Assembly: GCF_014324365.1 (NCBI RefSeq)
Contig: NZ_QEIG01000008.1
Location: 62,001-126,000 of the forward strand
Length of the DNA stretch: 64,000 bases
Reading direction: 5' to 3'
Source: Algoriphagus sp. AK58
Lineage (GTDB): Bacteria; Bacteroidota; Bacteroidia; Cytophagales; Cyclobacteriaceae
Shown: positions 32,985 through 42,609 of the stretch, piece after piece
Layout of the letters: each line of letters starts with the position of its first letter
How positions within the stretch are numbered: the first letter of the stretch is position 1
Program-made: the position numbers and the translations under genes
Notes under the pieces: model-generated
What the model was told of the DNA's origin: nothing
Database searches by the model: none
What the model saw: only the letters and a program-made list of their open reading frames with translations

Positions 32985-35900
32985 TTGAACTTTCAGGAGT
33001 TAACTATTTTTTGCTGGAGGAAATCTCGGAGTCATTTTCTGTTTTCTTTGTTTTTGTTGATTTCATATGTGGTTTTTTCACCCGCCACAGCTCAACAAAC
33101 CTCAGAAAATAGAACCCGAACAGATTCTCTAAACCTAAGGAGACAGGCTCCCTCATTTTTGCTTTGGCAAAATATGAGAACGAACCCGCTATATCCTTAC
33201 CGGAATCCTTTTCTGACTCCTCGATCCCCATTTATCCCCACTCCACCTGTAAACCAAAATGTACAGGTATTGATCGATTCCACCCTACGGTACAATATTG
33301 TAGATCAAATCGATTCCACTCGCATCGGAAACGAGCAAGAGTATGATTTTGAAAAATTTTCGCAGCTTCAGGAATACAAGGTAAGGCAAGACTATTGGAG
33401 GACTAGGGCCCGCGGAATGGATGGAGAAAGTGCTGTAGCCGGTAGAAATCTGATTCCACCACTGACAGTGAGCCCAACCTTCGATCGGATTTTTGGTGGC
33501 AGCGAGGTGAATATTACTCCCACAGGATACGTAAATCTGGACTTTGGGGGAATCTTCCGGAGAGTTGACAACCCTACCCTTCCCATCCGACAACAACAAA
33601 ATGGAGGCTTCAATTTCCAGCAGCAAATCCAAATGGCTGTGAATGGCACATTAGGCCAAAAAATGAAATTGGCGGCCAATTTTGACTCCAATAACTCTTT
33701 TGATTTCCAAAATCAGTTAAAACTGGAGTATGATGGATTTGAGGAAGACATTCTTCAATCTGTAGAACTCGGAAATGTCAGTATGCCTGTCCAAAACCGG
33801 TTGATACAAGGAGCTCAAAATCTATTTGGGGTAAAAACCCAGATGCGATTTGGGAAGCTTAATGTAACAGCTGTGGCCTCTACACAGAGAGGAAGAAGAG
33901 ACAATTTGGTCATTGATGCAAATGGTCAGGGAAGATCTTTTGACATTCAAGGATCTAGATATGATGAAAACAGACATTTTTTCCTGAGCCACTTTTACAG
34001 AGAAAATTATGAACGTTGGCTTCGGGGACTTCCTCAAATCCTCTCAGGCGTGAACATCACCAGGGTGGAAGTATATATTATGAACAGGGCGACCAATACA
34101 GAAACCCTGCGAAATTTTGCTGCCTTCATGGACCTTGGAGAAGGCAGGGTGTTATTAAATCCTACCAATCCCGCAATCGGCCCCGGAAATCCCCAAAGTC
34201 CAGCATCCAACCAAGCCAACCAATTATACGCAAGTATCAGTTCCAATCCTGCTTACCGCCCTTTCGATACAGGATCAAGGGCCATGGAATCTGATTTGGG
34301 ACTGAGAAAAGGGGTTGATTTTGAGCAAATCAATGGAGCTAGAAAGTTGGACCCCAAGGAGTATTTTTTCAATCCCCAGCTAGGTTTTATCTCTCTTTTC
34401 AGAAGGCTTCAAAATGACGAAGTCTTGGCAGTATCCTATGAATACACGTACAACGGACAAGTTTACAAAGTCGGTGAGCTTACCGAAGATTACCAGGTCA
34501 GAAGAGAAGATGAACTGATATTCCTCAAATTATTGAGACCTGCAAGGATCAATACACGAGTGCCCACCTGGGATTTGATGATGAAAAACGTCTACAGTCT
34601 GAATGCAAGCCAGATTTTACGGGATGGTTTTCAGCTTCAAATCATTTACCGGGACGACCGAACAGGACTTGACAACCCTTCTTTGCTCGAAGGAGCCAAT
34701 GTAAAGGATGTTCCTTTGATCCGTCTTACCGGACTGGATAACCTCAACCCTCAAAATGATCCGGCACCGGATGGGAATTTTGATTTTGTGGAAGGAATAA
34801 CCATGTTATCCGATCGAGGCCTGTTGATTTTCCCTGTCTTGGAACCATTCGGATCAAATCTTGAAAAAAGGTTTAATCCAGAAGAAATTGTCCTGAAAGA
34901 CAAATACGTTTTTGACACGCTCTACCGTACCACACAAGCAGATGCAGAGTTAGTCACCAGGCTGAACAAATATTTCATTAAAGGCAGATTGACTGCAGGG
35001 TCGGCCAGTGAAATTCAATTACCGGGTTTGAATATTGCCCCGGGATCCGTGATTGTGCAGGCAGGAAATATCCCATTAACCGAGGGGGTCGATTACACAG
35101 TGGACTACAACGTGGGCCGACTCGTAATCATCAATGATGCCATCCTTCAATCAGGAAAACAGATCAATGTAAGTTTCGAAAAAGCTGACTTGGTTTCTTT
35201 CCAAACCCGAAGTTTAATCGGAACACGCTTGGATTATCTGGCTAGTAAAAAGCTAAATATTGGGGGCACTTTCTTGTATCTGAATGAACGTCCCAATGTC
35301 ACAAGGATTGCCACAGGGAACGAAACCCTAAGAAATAGCTTATGGGGTCTGGATCTCAATTTCAATGATGAATCCCGGTTTTTAACCAAACTGGCAGATG
35401 CCTTGCCTTTCACTGACACTAAGGAAAAATCCCTAGTGCAGTTTAATGCGGAATTTGCACATCTGATCCCGGGAACCTCCAATACGGTGAATGGAGATCC
35501 TGCCTCTTATATTGATGATTTTGAAGCTGCCGTTACTCCTTTTTATCTTGGAGCACAGGCCAACCAAACCTGGAAGCTTGCCTCCACTCCCAAAACACCT
35601 GACAACCGATTTGACTTAAGCAATCAAACGGAGGATAATTTGGGCAACGCTTACCGCAGAGCAAGGTTGGCTTGGTACAATATTGACAATATTTTTTACC
35701 GAGAGAGCGGGCCTGGGGTACCCACCAATATCACGGCTCAAGATCGCAGAAACCATTATGTTCGAAGAGTAATCCCTCAGGAAATTTTTAAAAACCAAGA
35801 CAGGGATGTGATTGTGGTGCCACAACCGCTTTTTGAAATGGCTTTTTTCCCTCATGAAAGAGGGATGTACAATTACAATCCAAACTTGAATTCGGAAGGA

Positions 35901-38900
35901 CTTTTGCCCAATCCACGTTTAAACTATGGAGGTGTGACCCGGGCAATCACCACCGAAGTGGATTTTGACCGCACAAACATTGAATACGTTGAATTTTGGT
36001 TGATGGATCCTTTCCTCCCAGGTGAAAATGGAAAAGTACTGGATGGGATTTTTAACCAAAACAACACCACTGGAGGAAAGCTATTTATCAACTTGGGGGA
36101 TGTTTCCGAGGATGTAATGCGGGATGGAAGTCATTCCTTTGAAAATGGTCTTCCTGCGGACGGGGATCCAAGCGGTACCAATCAGAATGAATGGGGAAGA
36201 ATTACCAGACAGCAATTCCTAATTCCAGCCTTTGACAATTCTGAATCCTCAAGGATCAACCAAGATGTAGGATTGGATGGATTGAAAAATGAGGATGAGC
36301 TCGGCTACTTCAAATCCAGATTTTTGGATAGATTAAACATCTCTCAAAATGCCCGAAATGCCATAGAGCAAGACGTATCTGCTGATGCCTTTCAGTATTA
36401 CCTCGATTCAAGGTTTGACGAACAAAATGTCAAAATTTTGGAACGATACAAAAAATTCAATGGTACTGAAGGAAACACTCCTGTCTCTTCGGACCCAAGC
36501 CTTCCCTATACCCCTTCTGGAACCAACAACCCCGACAACGAAGACCTCAACTCTGACAACACCATCAATGAGTTGGAAAATTACTATGAATATGAGATTG
36601 ATCTAAGACCAGGCCAGCTCAACGTAGGAGAAAACTACATTGTAGATCAAGTGACTCATACAGAAGGCGGGGAACAAATCAATTGGTATCTATTCCGAAT
36701 TCCTGTTCGACAGCCAGACAGAGTCCAGGGAGACATTTCCGGATTCAAGTCCATCAGATGGATACGTACCTACCTTACAGACTTCCAACAGCCCGTAGTT
36801 CTTCGAATGGCGGAATTCCGAATGGTAGGTAGCCAGTGGCGGGTGTTTCAGGAATCTCTTTTCGAAAGAGGCTTTTTTGAAATTCCAGAACCTGACAACT
36901 CCAACGTCACCGTGGACGTGGTCAATATTGAGCAAAACTCCCAAGGCAGTGACAAATCCAGCCCTTATGTACTTCCACCGGGAATCCAGAGAGATCGGGA
37001 CAATACCTCTACCGTAGAACGACGACTCAATGAACAATCGCTTCGGATTTGTGTAGAAGATCTGGCCCCCAAAGATGCCCGGGCGGTATTCAAAAATCTA
37101 ACCATTGACTTGGTACAATATGAGCGAATCAAAATGTTTTTCCATGCCAATAGTCAGGACGCACAAGATGGAGAAGTCACTGCCTTCCTCAGATTGGGAA
37201 CAGACTATACAGATAACTACTATGAAATAGAGGTTCCGCTCAAAATTTCCCCATTGGGAACAAATGATCCTACCATCGTGTGGCCCCAAGAAAATGAAAT
37301 TGACATAGCTATACAAGAAATAGTAGGGGTAAAAGTGGATCGGGACAACACGCAATCACCCCTTACTTTACCATTTTCAAAAGCCATCAGGCAATATAAA
37401 GTTACCGTCGTAGGCCGACCCGAACTAAGCATGGTTCAGGGCATGATGATTGGGGTCAGAAATCCTGGAGGTGGTATCGGATCTTCGAAAACTGTATGTA
37501 TTTGGGCAAACGAACTGAGGGTAACAGGATTTACAAAAAATAACGGTTGGGCTGCCAACGCATTTTTAAACACCAAAATTGCGGATGTTGCGGTCGTTTC
37601 TGCTTCGATTAGACACAATTCTATTGGGTTTGGAGGCTTGGAAACCAAATTATCACAAAGAGCCCGTCAAGCCACCACCCAATACGACATCTCTACCAAT
37701 GTGGAAGTGGATAAGCTTCTACCCCAATCCTTGGGAGTAAGTATTCCCATGTATTTCTCTGTAGAAAATGCCAGTACAAAACCTGAATATGATCCTCTCA
37801 ATCCGGATGTTCCATTTGAGGTTGCCTTAGGAAAATATGAGACCAGATCAGAAAAAGATGCCTATAGGGATATTGCTCTAGATCAGCTGAATAGGAGAAA
37901 TCTGAGTTTCAATAATATTCGAAAATTGAAAAAGAACCCAGATGCCCCCAGCAGGTTCTACGACCTATCCAACTTAGCCTTCTCCTATGCGGTGGGCTCA
38001 GTTACCCAATCCAATGCTCAGCTCGAGAATTACAATTTTAAAACTAACCGAGGGAATATAACCTACAGTTTTCAACCCAAGGAATGGAAAATTGCACCCT
38101 TCCAAAACTCCGAAGGAATGAACAATCCATACCTGAGATTGATCAAGGACCTAAACCTGAATTTGGCCCCTACTCTCTTTTTGGCCAGAGTAGATGTGGA
38201 TAGAAGATTTACCCGTTCCCAATACCGAAATGATCAACTGGGAACCTCAGGTGTAGATCCTCTTTTCCAAAAATCTTTCTTCATGAACAGGTCCTTCACG
38301 GTCAACTGGGATCTTTCCAACAGCCTCAGGGTAGACTTTACCTCAAGAGCCTTTGCCGTTGTAGATGAACCTGAGGGAGATTTGGATACGCAGGAAAAAA
38401 TAGATTCGGTAAGAGCTAACTTTTGGAGATTTGGCCGGTCAACAAACTATAGCCATACCGCTACAGTCAATTATTCCATCCCGCTGGGTAAACTCCCTCT
38501 GACAGATTGGATTCAGGCAGATTACCGATACCTGACTACTTACACATGGCAAACAGGTGCAATTGGTCAAAAAGACTCCCTGGGAAATGTCATTTTCAAC
38601 ACCAGAGATCAGAACATTACCGGAAAATTTGATTTTGTAAAGCTTTACAACAAAAACAAAAAGCTAGCCGCTATCAATGCTCCCAAAAGACCTTCAATCC
38701 CAGGAAGAAACACTCTCAGCGCGACAGACACCATAGGAACACCGTTTAGCAATGGACTTCTTAAGTTTCTAATGATGCTAAAAGAAGTGACATTTAACTA
38801 TGGAGTGGTGGAAGGGACGTTTTTACCTGGCTATATGCCCAATACGGGATTGCTGGGAATGGATCGAGCCTGGGAAAATCCAGGATGGGCCTTTGTATTT

Positions 38901-40112
38901 GGTGCTCAAAACCCGAATATCCGATTCGATTTAGCAAATAATGGAAATATGGCTCCTAGCCCGGAAATGACACAAAATTTCCGACAAAACAGAGCCATGA
39001 ACTTAAGATTTACTGGCCTTGCAGAACCGGTAAGAGATTTCAGAGTCACACTTGAAGCTAGAAAGCGGGAAATTGGAGACTATTCGGAAATCTTCCGAAA
39101 CTCCCTGGAAAATCCCGGAAGTTATCAATCCTTAAGCCCAAATCGTCTGAGCTCCTACTCCATCACTACGATCATGATCGGAACCACCTTCTCAAAAGAT
39201 GATGTTCAGAACAGGTCTCCCTTGTTTACAGATTTTGAAAACTACAGATCCATCATTAAACAGAGATTAGATGGAGAAGCAGGAGGAACAGGAGAATATG
39301 GAATTAATGGGCAGGATGTATTGATTCCTTCTTTCCTCGCGGCCTATTTAGGAAAAGACCCCAATACCGCTAGTCTCAATCCCTTCCCAAAAACTCCCCT
39401 TCCAAACTGGCGAGTGGATTATCGGGGTCTTTCCCGACTGAAAGGACTCAGTGATATCTTCAGCAGCATCAATATTACCCACTCCTATTCTTCAACGTAT
39501 GATGTGAGTAATTTCTCCAACTCCTTGCAATACCAGCAAGGGCTTGAGCTGTTTAATTCTCTTCAGCGAATACCCAGAGCAAGCCTTACCAATCTAGAAG
39601 GACAGTTCATTCCAATCTATGTACTCAATCAGGTTGTCCTTTCTGAACGGTTTGCTCCGTTTATTGGTGTGGATGTGTTAACCAAACAGCGAATGAATAT
39701 TGCGATTAATTATAATCGAGAAAGAAACCTGGGAATGAATTTTTCAAATTCCCAAGTAACAGAACAACGGAGCAATGATTTTGGACTGACACTCTCGTAT
39801 ACCAAAGCTGGAATGAAAGTTCCCTTCAAAATTGATGGGGCTCAAAAAATCCTGAAAAACGATTTACAAATGAGACTGGATACCAAAGTGGTAGATACTC
39901 AGCAAGTACAGCGAAAAATTGAAGAAAAGGCCACCGTGACCAACGGAGCCTTAAACATCCAACTTAGGCCCACCATCAGTTATGTGATCAACAGAAACCT
40001 AAACCTTACCATTTATTTTGAGCGAACGATCAATGATCCTAAGGTCACTACGGCATTCCGGCGGTCCACCACTGCCTTTGGTGGACAGCTACGATTTAAT
40101 TTATCCCAATAG
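32985..40112 (+). CDS. sprA: Type IX secretion outer-membrane translocon SprA (gliding motility)
   Basis: 2375 residues, the size of SprA (about 2400), which forms the giant 36-strand barrel through which T9SS cargo crosses the outer membrane. Initiation is at TTG 32985; a signal peptide (FLFSLFLLISYVVFSPATAQ) follows after 16 residues and no better start is present. Repeated aromatic-alternating beta-strand text runs to the end, which closes with a barrel-type strand (TAFGGQLRFNLSQ). The long middle holds SprA text such as IDDFEAAVTPFYLG and VEFWLMDPF. It lies behind maeB and ruvA and before gcvH, an order I know from other Bacteroidota. A truncated or broken copy is not suggested. Confidence 0.93.
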   Translation: MNFQELTIFCWRKSRSHFLFSLFLLISYVVFSPATAQQTSENRTRTDSLNLRRQAPSFLLWQNMRTNPLYPYRNPFLTPRSPFIPTPPVNQNVQVLIDSTLRYNIVDQIDSTRIGNEQEYDFEKFSQLQEYKVRQDYWRTRARGMDGESAVAGRNLIPPLTVSPTFDRIFGGSEVNITPTGYVNLDFGGIFRRVDNPTLPIRQQQNGGFNFQQQIQMAVNGTLGQKMKLAANFDSNNSFDFQNQLKLEYDGFEEDILQSVELGNVSMPVQNRLIQGAQNLFGVKTQMRFGKLNVTAVASTQRGRRDNLVIDANGQGRSFDIQGSRYDENRHFFLSHFYRENYERWLRGLPQILSGVNITRVEVYIMNRATNTETLRNFAAFMDLGEGRVLLNPTNPAIGPGNPQSPASNQANQLYASISSNPAYRPFDTGSRAMESDLGLRKGVDFEQINGARKLDPKEYFFNPQLGFISLFRRLQNDEVLAVSYEYTYNGQVYKVGELTEDYQVRREDELIFLKLLRPARINTRVPTWDLMMKNVYSLNASQILRDGFQLQIIYRDDRTGLDNPSLLEGANVKDVPLIRLTGLDNLNPQNDPAPDGNFDFVEGITMLSDRGLLIFPVLEPFGSNLEKRFNPEEIVLKDKYVFDTLYRTTQADAELVTRLNKYFIKGRLTAGSASEIQLPGLNIAPGSVIVQAGNIPLTEGVDYTVDYNVGRLVIINDAILQSGKQINVSFEKADLVSFQTRSLIGTRLDYLASKKLNIGGTFLYLNERPNVTRIATGNETLRNSLWGLDLNFNDESRFLTKLADALPFTDTKEKSLVQFNAEFAHLIPGTSNTVNGDPASYIDDFEAAVTPFYLGAQANQTWKLASTPKTPDNRFDLSNQTEDNLGNAYRRARLAWYNIDNIFYRESGPGVPTNITAQDRRNHYVRRVIPQEIFKNQDRDVIVVPQPLFEMAFFPHERGMYNYNPNLNSEGLLPNPRLNYGGVTRAITTEVDFDRTNIEYVEFWLMDPFLPGENGKVLDGIFNQNNTTGGKLFINLGDVSEDVMRDGSHSFENGLPADGDPSGTNQNEWGRITRQQFLIPAFDNSESSRINQDVGLDGLKNEDELGYFKSRFLDRLNISQNARNAIEQDVSADAFQYYLDSRFDEQNVKILERYKKFNGTEGNTPVSSDPSLPYTPSGTNNPDNEDLNSDNTINELENYYEYEIDLRPGQLNVGENYIVDQVTHTEGGEQINWYLFRIPVRQPDRVQGDISGFKSIRWIRTYLTDFQQPVVLRMAEFRMVGSQWRVFQESLFERGFFEIPEPDNSNVTVDVVNIEQNSQGSDKSSPYVLPPGIQRDRDNTSTVERRLNEQSLRICVEDLAPKDARAVFKNLTIDLVQYERIKMFFHANSQDAQDGEVTAFLRLGTDYTDNYYEIEVPLKISPLGTNDPTIVWPQENEIDIAIQEIVGVKVDRDNTQSPLTLPFSKAIRQYKVTVVGRPELSMVQGMMIGVRNPGGGIGSSKTVCIWANELRVTGFTKNNGWAANAFLNTKIADVAVVSASIRHNSIGFGGLETKLSQRARQATTQYDISTNVEVDKLLPQSLGVSIPMYFSVENASTKPEYDPLNPDVPFEVALGKYETRSEKDAYRDIALDQLNRRNLSFNNIRKLKKNPDAPSRFYDLSNLAFSYAVGSVTQSNAQLENYNFKTNRGNITYSFQPKEWKIAPFQNSEGMNNPYLRLIKDLNLNLAPTLFLARVDVDRRFTRSQYRNDQLGTSGVDPLFQKSFFMNRSFTVNWDLSNSLRVDFTSRAFAVVDEPEGDLDTQEKIDSVRANFWRFGRSTNYSHTATVNYSIPLGKLPLTDWIQADYRYLTTYTWQTGAIGQKDSLGNVIFNTRDQNITGKFDFVKLYNKNKKLAAINAPKRPSIPGRNTLSATDTIGTPFSNGLLKFLMMLKEVTFNYGVVEGTFLPGYMPNTGLLGMDRAWENPGWAFVFGAQNPNIRFDLANNGNMAPSPEMTQNFRQNRAMNLRFTGLAEPVRDFRVTLEARKREIGDYSEIFRNSLENPGSYQSLSPNRLSSYSITTIMIGTTFSKDDVQNRSPLFTDFENYRSIIKQRLDGEAGGTGEYGINGQDVLIPSFLAAYLGKDPNTASLNPFPKTPLPNWRVDYRGLSRLKGLSDIFSSINITHSYSSTYDVSNFSNSLQYQQGLELFNSLQRIPRASLTNLEGQFIPIYVLNQVVLSERFAPFIGVDVLTKQRMNIAINYNRERNLGMNFSNSQVTEQRSNDFGLTLSYTKAGMKVPFKIDGAQKILKNDLQMRLDTKVVDTQQVQRKIEEKATVTNGALNIQLRPTISYVINRNLNLTIYFERTINDPKVTTAFRRSTTAFGGQLRFNLSQ

Positions 40113-40113
40113 A

Positions 40114-40144
40114 TTTCAATCTCATCTGATTACTTGTAATTTTG
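40114..40144 (+). promoter_or_regulatory. Candidate promoter for gcvH
   Basis: TTTC (40114-40117) and, after 19 bases, TAATTTTG (40137-40144), a perfect -7 box with a one-base-off -33 box, 22 bases before the gcvH ATG. Confidence 0.45.
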
Positions 40145-40165
40145 ACACACTGAAAAAACACCATT

Positions 40166-40543
40166 ATGAATTTCCCACAAGAACTAAAGTACACCAAAGA
40201 CCACGAATGGGTTAAAATTGAAGGAGATATCGCCACAGTAGGAATCACCGACTTTGCTCAAAAAGAACTCGGAGACATTGTGTATGTCGAAGTAGAAACA
40301 GTCGGAGAAACTATCGAAGCAGGAGAGGTTTTTGGTACCGTAGAAGCCGTAAAGACGGTTTCAGATCTCTTTATGCCTTTGACTGGAGAAATTCTTGAAT
40401 TCAACAGCGAGCTGGAATCAGCCCCTGAAATGGTGAATGAATCTCCGTATGAAAATGGCTGGATGGTAAAAGTCAAAATTACTGGAGAGCTACCAGCTGA
40501 CCTGCTTGAAGCAGATGCTTACAAAGCATTAATTGGAGAATAA
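40166..40543 (+). CDS. gcvH: Glycine cleavage system H protein
   Basis: 125 residues, normal length. The lipoyl-carrier motif is [18 protein letters not shown] with Lys63 as the lipoylation site, preceded by [10 protein letters not shown] and followed by [15 protein letters not shown]. It shuttles the methylamine group between the P, T and L proteins. None of those genes is in the window; gcvH sits instead between sprA and a VanZ gene, an arrangement shared by many Bacteroidota. It overlaps the VanZ start region by 11 bases. Confidence 0.95.
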   Translation: MNFPQELKYTKDHEWVKIEGDIATVGITDFAQKELGDIVYVEVETVGETIEAGEVFGTVEAVKTVSDLFMPLTGEILEFNSELESAPEMVNESPYENGWMVKVKITGELPADLLEADAYKALIGE

Positions 40544-40925
40544 TTCTAGAGCCTTGAGATTGATCTTTGCTTTGGCATGGTTGATCTTTTTATCCCTAGC
40601 CATGCTTACTCCAGGCACGAGTTTTCCTGAAGTAGACCTATTTGATTTCCAAGATAAGTTCATCCATTTGGTTTGCTTCTTTGTCCAAACGTATTTATGG
40701 TGCGGAATAGGAGTAAAAAAAGAGAGGGACTTTGATGCCAAAAAGCAAGTCTGGATCAATTTCATGGTGTATGGAGTACTCTTCGGAATATTGTTGGAGA
40801 CCGCCCAACAATTTATTCCTTACCGATCGTTTGACTGGATGGATATGATAGTCAATCTAATCGGAGGAATTTTAGGATTATTTGGATACTTGAAGTGGCC
40901 ATCCATTAAATTCATTTTGGAATAA
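40533..40925 (+). CDS. VanZ-like membrane protein
   Basis: 130 residues from TTG 40533; TTG 40554 is equally possible, and no early ATG exists. The body has three to four hydrophobic helices with [26 protein letters not shown], where D-K-x-x-H is the family motif, then [32 protein letters not shown] (given in parts: [21 protein letters not shown]) which is the VanZ signature. Members of this family include a teicoplanin-resistance protein, but most are of unknown role. Overlaps gcvH by 11 bases, so the pair is co-translated. Confidence 0.85.
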   Translation: MENNSRALRLIFALAWLIFLSLAMLTPGTSFPEVDLFDFQDKFIHLVCFFVQTYLWCGIGVKKERDFDAKKQVWINFMVYGVLFGILLETAQQFIPYRSFDWMDMIVNLIGGILGLFGYLKWPSIKFILE

Positions 40926-40947
40926 TCTCCGATAATTCTTACACTTG
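40916..40947 (+). promoter_or_regulatory. Candidate promoter for the first tonB gene
   Basis: TTTG (40916-40919), 20 bases, TACACTTG (40940-40947), one base off the -7 consensus, 45 bases before the ATG. Confidence 0.3.
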
Positions 40948-40991
40948 TTATTCAAATCAGAAAAGATTAACCTGTATAAACCAAATTCACC

Positions 40992-41672
40992 ATGGAAGCA
41001 AAAAAGACTCCTAGTGCTGACTTGACCAAGAGGGTGGGAATGTTCACCAATCTTGGGCTGGCAGTTGCTGTAGGTCTCACACTTGCTGCCTTCGAATACA
41101 AGTCTTACGACGACAGTGGTCTTAAGGATCTTGGCGGCGTAAATGACAACTTCGAAGAACTGCTTGATGTGCCTATTACTGAACAGCCACCACCACCTCC
41201 ACCGCCTCCACCAATGGAACAGCCCATCATTGAGGAAATTCCGGATGAGGTAAAGATCGAAGAGAAAATTGAAGTAAACTTCGACGTGGATGTGAAAGAA
41301 ACTACTGTAATCAAAGAAGTAGTCATTGCAGAAGCTCCAGTGGAAGAGAAAGCAGATGAAATCTTTGACGTGGTAGAAACTCAGCCAAATCCTCCAGGTG
41401 GTATGTCTGGATGGAATGAGTACCTCTCCAAAAACTTGAAATATCCTACTCAAGCTAGAAGAATGGGTATTGAAGGTACCGTAATCGTAGTATTCGTTAT
41501 CAACACCGATGGATCTATTCAGGACGTAGAAGTACTGAGAGGTATCGGAGGTGGTTGCGATGAAGAAGCGATCAAAGTAGTACAAAACGCTCCAAAGTGG
41601 GAACCAGGTAAGCAAAGAGGTCGTCCAGTTCGTACTCGAATGAGACTTCCGATCCGATTCAAACTTGGATAA
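40992..41672 (+). CDS. tonB: TonB-family energy transducer, copy 1
   Basis: 226 residues: a short cytoplasmic N-terminus, one membrane span (MFTNLGLAVAVGLTLAAFEY), a run of nine prolines (residues about 64-72), an acidic Glu/Val linker, and a C-terminal TonB domain from about residue 137 (GWNEYLSKNLKYPTQARRMG, GTVIVVFVINTDGSIQDVEV, EAIKVVQNAPKWEPGKQRG). TonB couples the proton-motive force to outer-membrane receptors. ExbB/ExbD are not in the window. The following hairpin ends its transcript, so the second copy is transcribed separately. Confidence 0.9.
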   Translation: MEAKKTPSADLTKRVGMFTNLGLAVAVGLTLAAFEYKSYDDSGLKDLGGVNDNFEELLDVPITEQPPPPPPPPPMEQPIIEEIPDEVKIEEKIEVNFDVDVKETTVIKEVVIAEAPVEEKADEIFDVVETQPNPPGGMSGWNEYLSKNLKYPTQARRMGIEGTVIVVFVINTDGSIQDVEVLRGIGGGCDEEAIKVVQNAPKWEPGKQRGRPVRTRMRLPIRFKLG

Positions 41673-41678
41673 AATATC

Positions 41679-41709
41679 AAAGAGGCTGTTTTTCAACAGC
41701 CTCTTTTTT
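41679..41709 (+). terminator. Rho-independent terminator after tonB copy 1
   Basis: AAAGAGGCTGTT with the complementary AACAGCCTCTTT, a 4-base loop and a run of eight T; 7 bases after the tonB stop. Confidence 0.9.
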
Positions 41710-41858
41710 TTACAATTTAAACCAGAGATTTTTTCACCTTCCAAAAACACAGTGCCAAGACCATGGATAAACACTTTTTAATTAGTTAAAAGATGTTGCA
41801 TGAGTAGGTATATTCAAAAGTAAAGGTTAAGTTCCTTAACACTTAAATCCTTACTGCC

Positions 41859-42527
41859 ATGGAATTCAAAAAAAATCCCTCCAAGGATCTTTCAAAATGG
41901 AAAGGCTCCTTGACACATCTAGGATTGGCTATGTCAATCGGCGCAGTGTTGGTGGCTTTCGAATGGAAAGCTTATGAGGAATCTCCTCTTCTGACAATTA
42001 CAAATCAAAACACCAATTGGGAAGAAGATTTCTTGCCCCCAATTACTTTTGTTACGCCTCCGCCTCCTCCGATAATACCTCCTCAGATCAAGGTAATCGA
42101 TGATTCAGAAATAATTGATCAATTGGAATTTCCAACTATCGACATTGATTTAACTGAAAACGAGCCGATATCACCTATTGAACTTGAGGAGCCCCCCAAA
42201 GAAATCGCACCAGAGATTGTAGATTTTACTGAGGTAATGGCCTCATTTAAAGGGGGAATGGAAGCTTGGTACAATTACCTAAAACTTAACCTTAAATACC
42301 CTCGTCAAGAACAAAAGCTTGGGATTGAAGGAACAGTAATAGTAAGATTTGTGATCAATACTGATGGGTCAATCCAAGATGTTGAGATCGTAAGATCGGC
42401 AAGTGAAGGTTTGGACCAGGCAGCCATGACTGTCATCAAAAATTCTCCGAATTGGAATCCTGGAAAAAATGGAGGAAGACCTGTCAGGTCAAGAATGACC
42501 ATCCCCATCAAATTCAAACTTCAATAA
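41859..42527 (+). CDS. TonB-family energy transducer, copy 2
   Basis: 222 residues with the same architecture as the preceding gene: KDLSKWKGSLTHLGLAMSIG leading into the membrane span, a much shorter proline stretch (TPPPPPIIPP), an acidic linker, and a TonB C-terminal domain (YNYLKLNLKYPRQEQKLG, GTVIVRFVINTDGSIQDVEI, TVIKNSPNWNPGKNGG). The C-terminal domains are highly alike, so this is a tandem duplicate that has drifted in its linker. It has its own leader of about 150 bases and its own terminator, and may serve different receptors or conditions. Confidence 0.88.
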   Translation: MEFKKNPSKDLSKWKGSLTHLGLAMSIGAVLVAFEWKAYEESPLLTITNQNTNWEEDFLPPITFVTPPPPPIIPPQIKVIDDSEIIDQLEFPTIDIDLTENEPISPIELEEPPKEIAPEIVDFTEVMASFKGGMEAWYNYLKLNLKYPRQEQKLGIEGTVIVRFVINTDGSIQDVEIVRSASEGLDQAAMTVIKNSPNWNPGKNGGRPVRSRMTIPIKFKLQ

Positions 42528-42552
42528 AACTGGGCTAAATGCCCAACATTAA

Positions 42553-42589
42553 AAAAGCCTCGATATATTATTAAACTATCGAGGCTTTT
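42553..42589. terminator. Bidirectional terminator between tonB copy 2 and the outer-membrane protein gene
   Basis: AAAAGCCTCGATA pairs with TATCGAGGCTTTT across an 11-base loop, with A and T runs outside on both strands. It serves the convergent genes ending at 42527 (+) and 42610 (-). Confidence 0.88.
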
Positions 42590-42609
42590 GTTTTTCTCCA
42601 AAAGGAAAT

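Noticed and set aside
40878-41774. 298-codon minus-strand frame across tonB copy 1
   Set aside because: Runs exactly antisense to a clear tonB gene and reads as Trp/Phe/His-rich text; a shadow.
41826-41840. GTTAAG-TTC-CTTAAC dyad before tonB copy 2
   Set aside because: Perfect but short (6-bp arms) in AT-rich DNA; could be an operator, but chance is likely.
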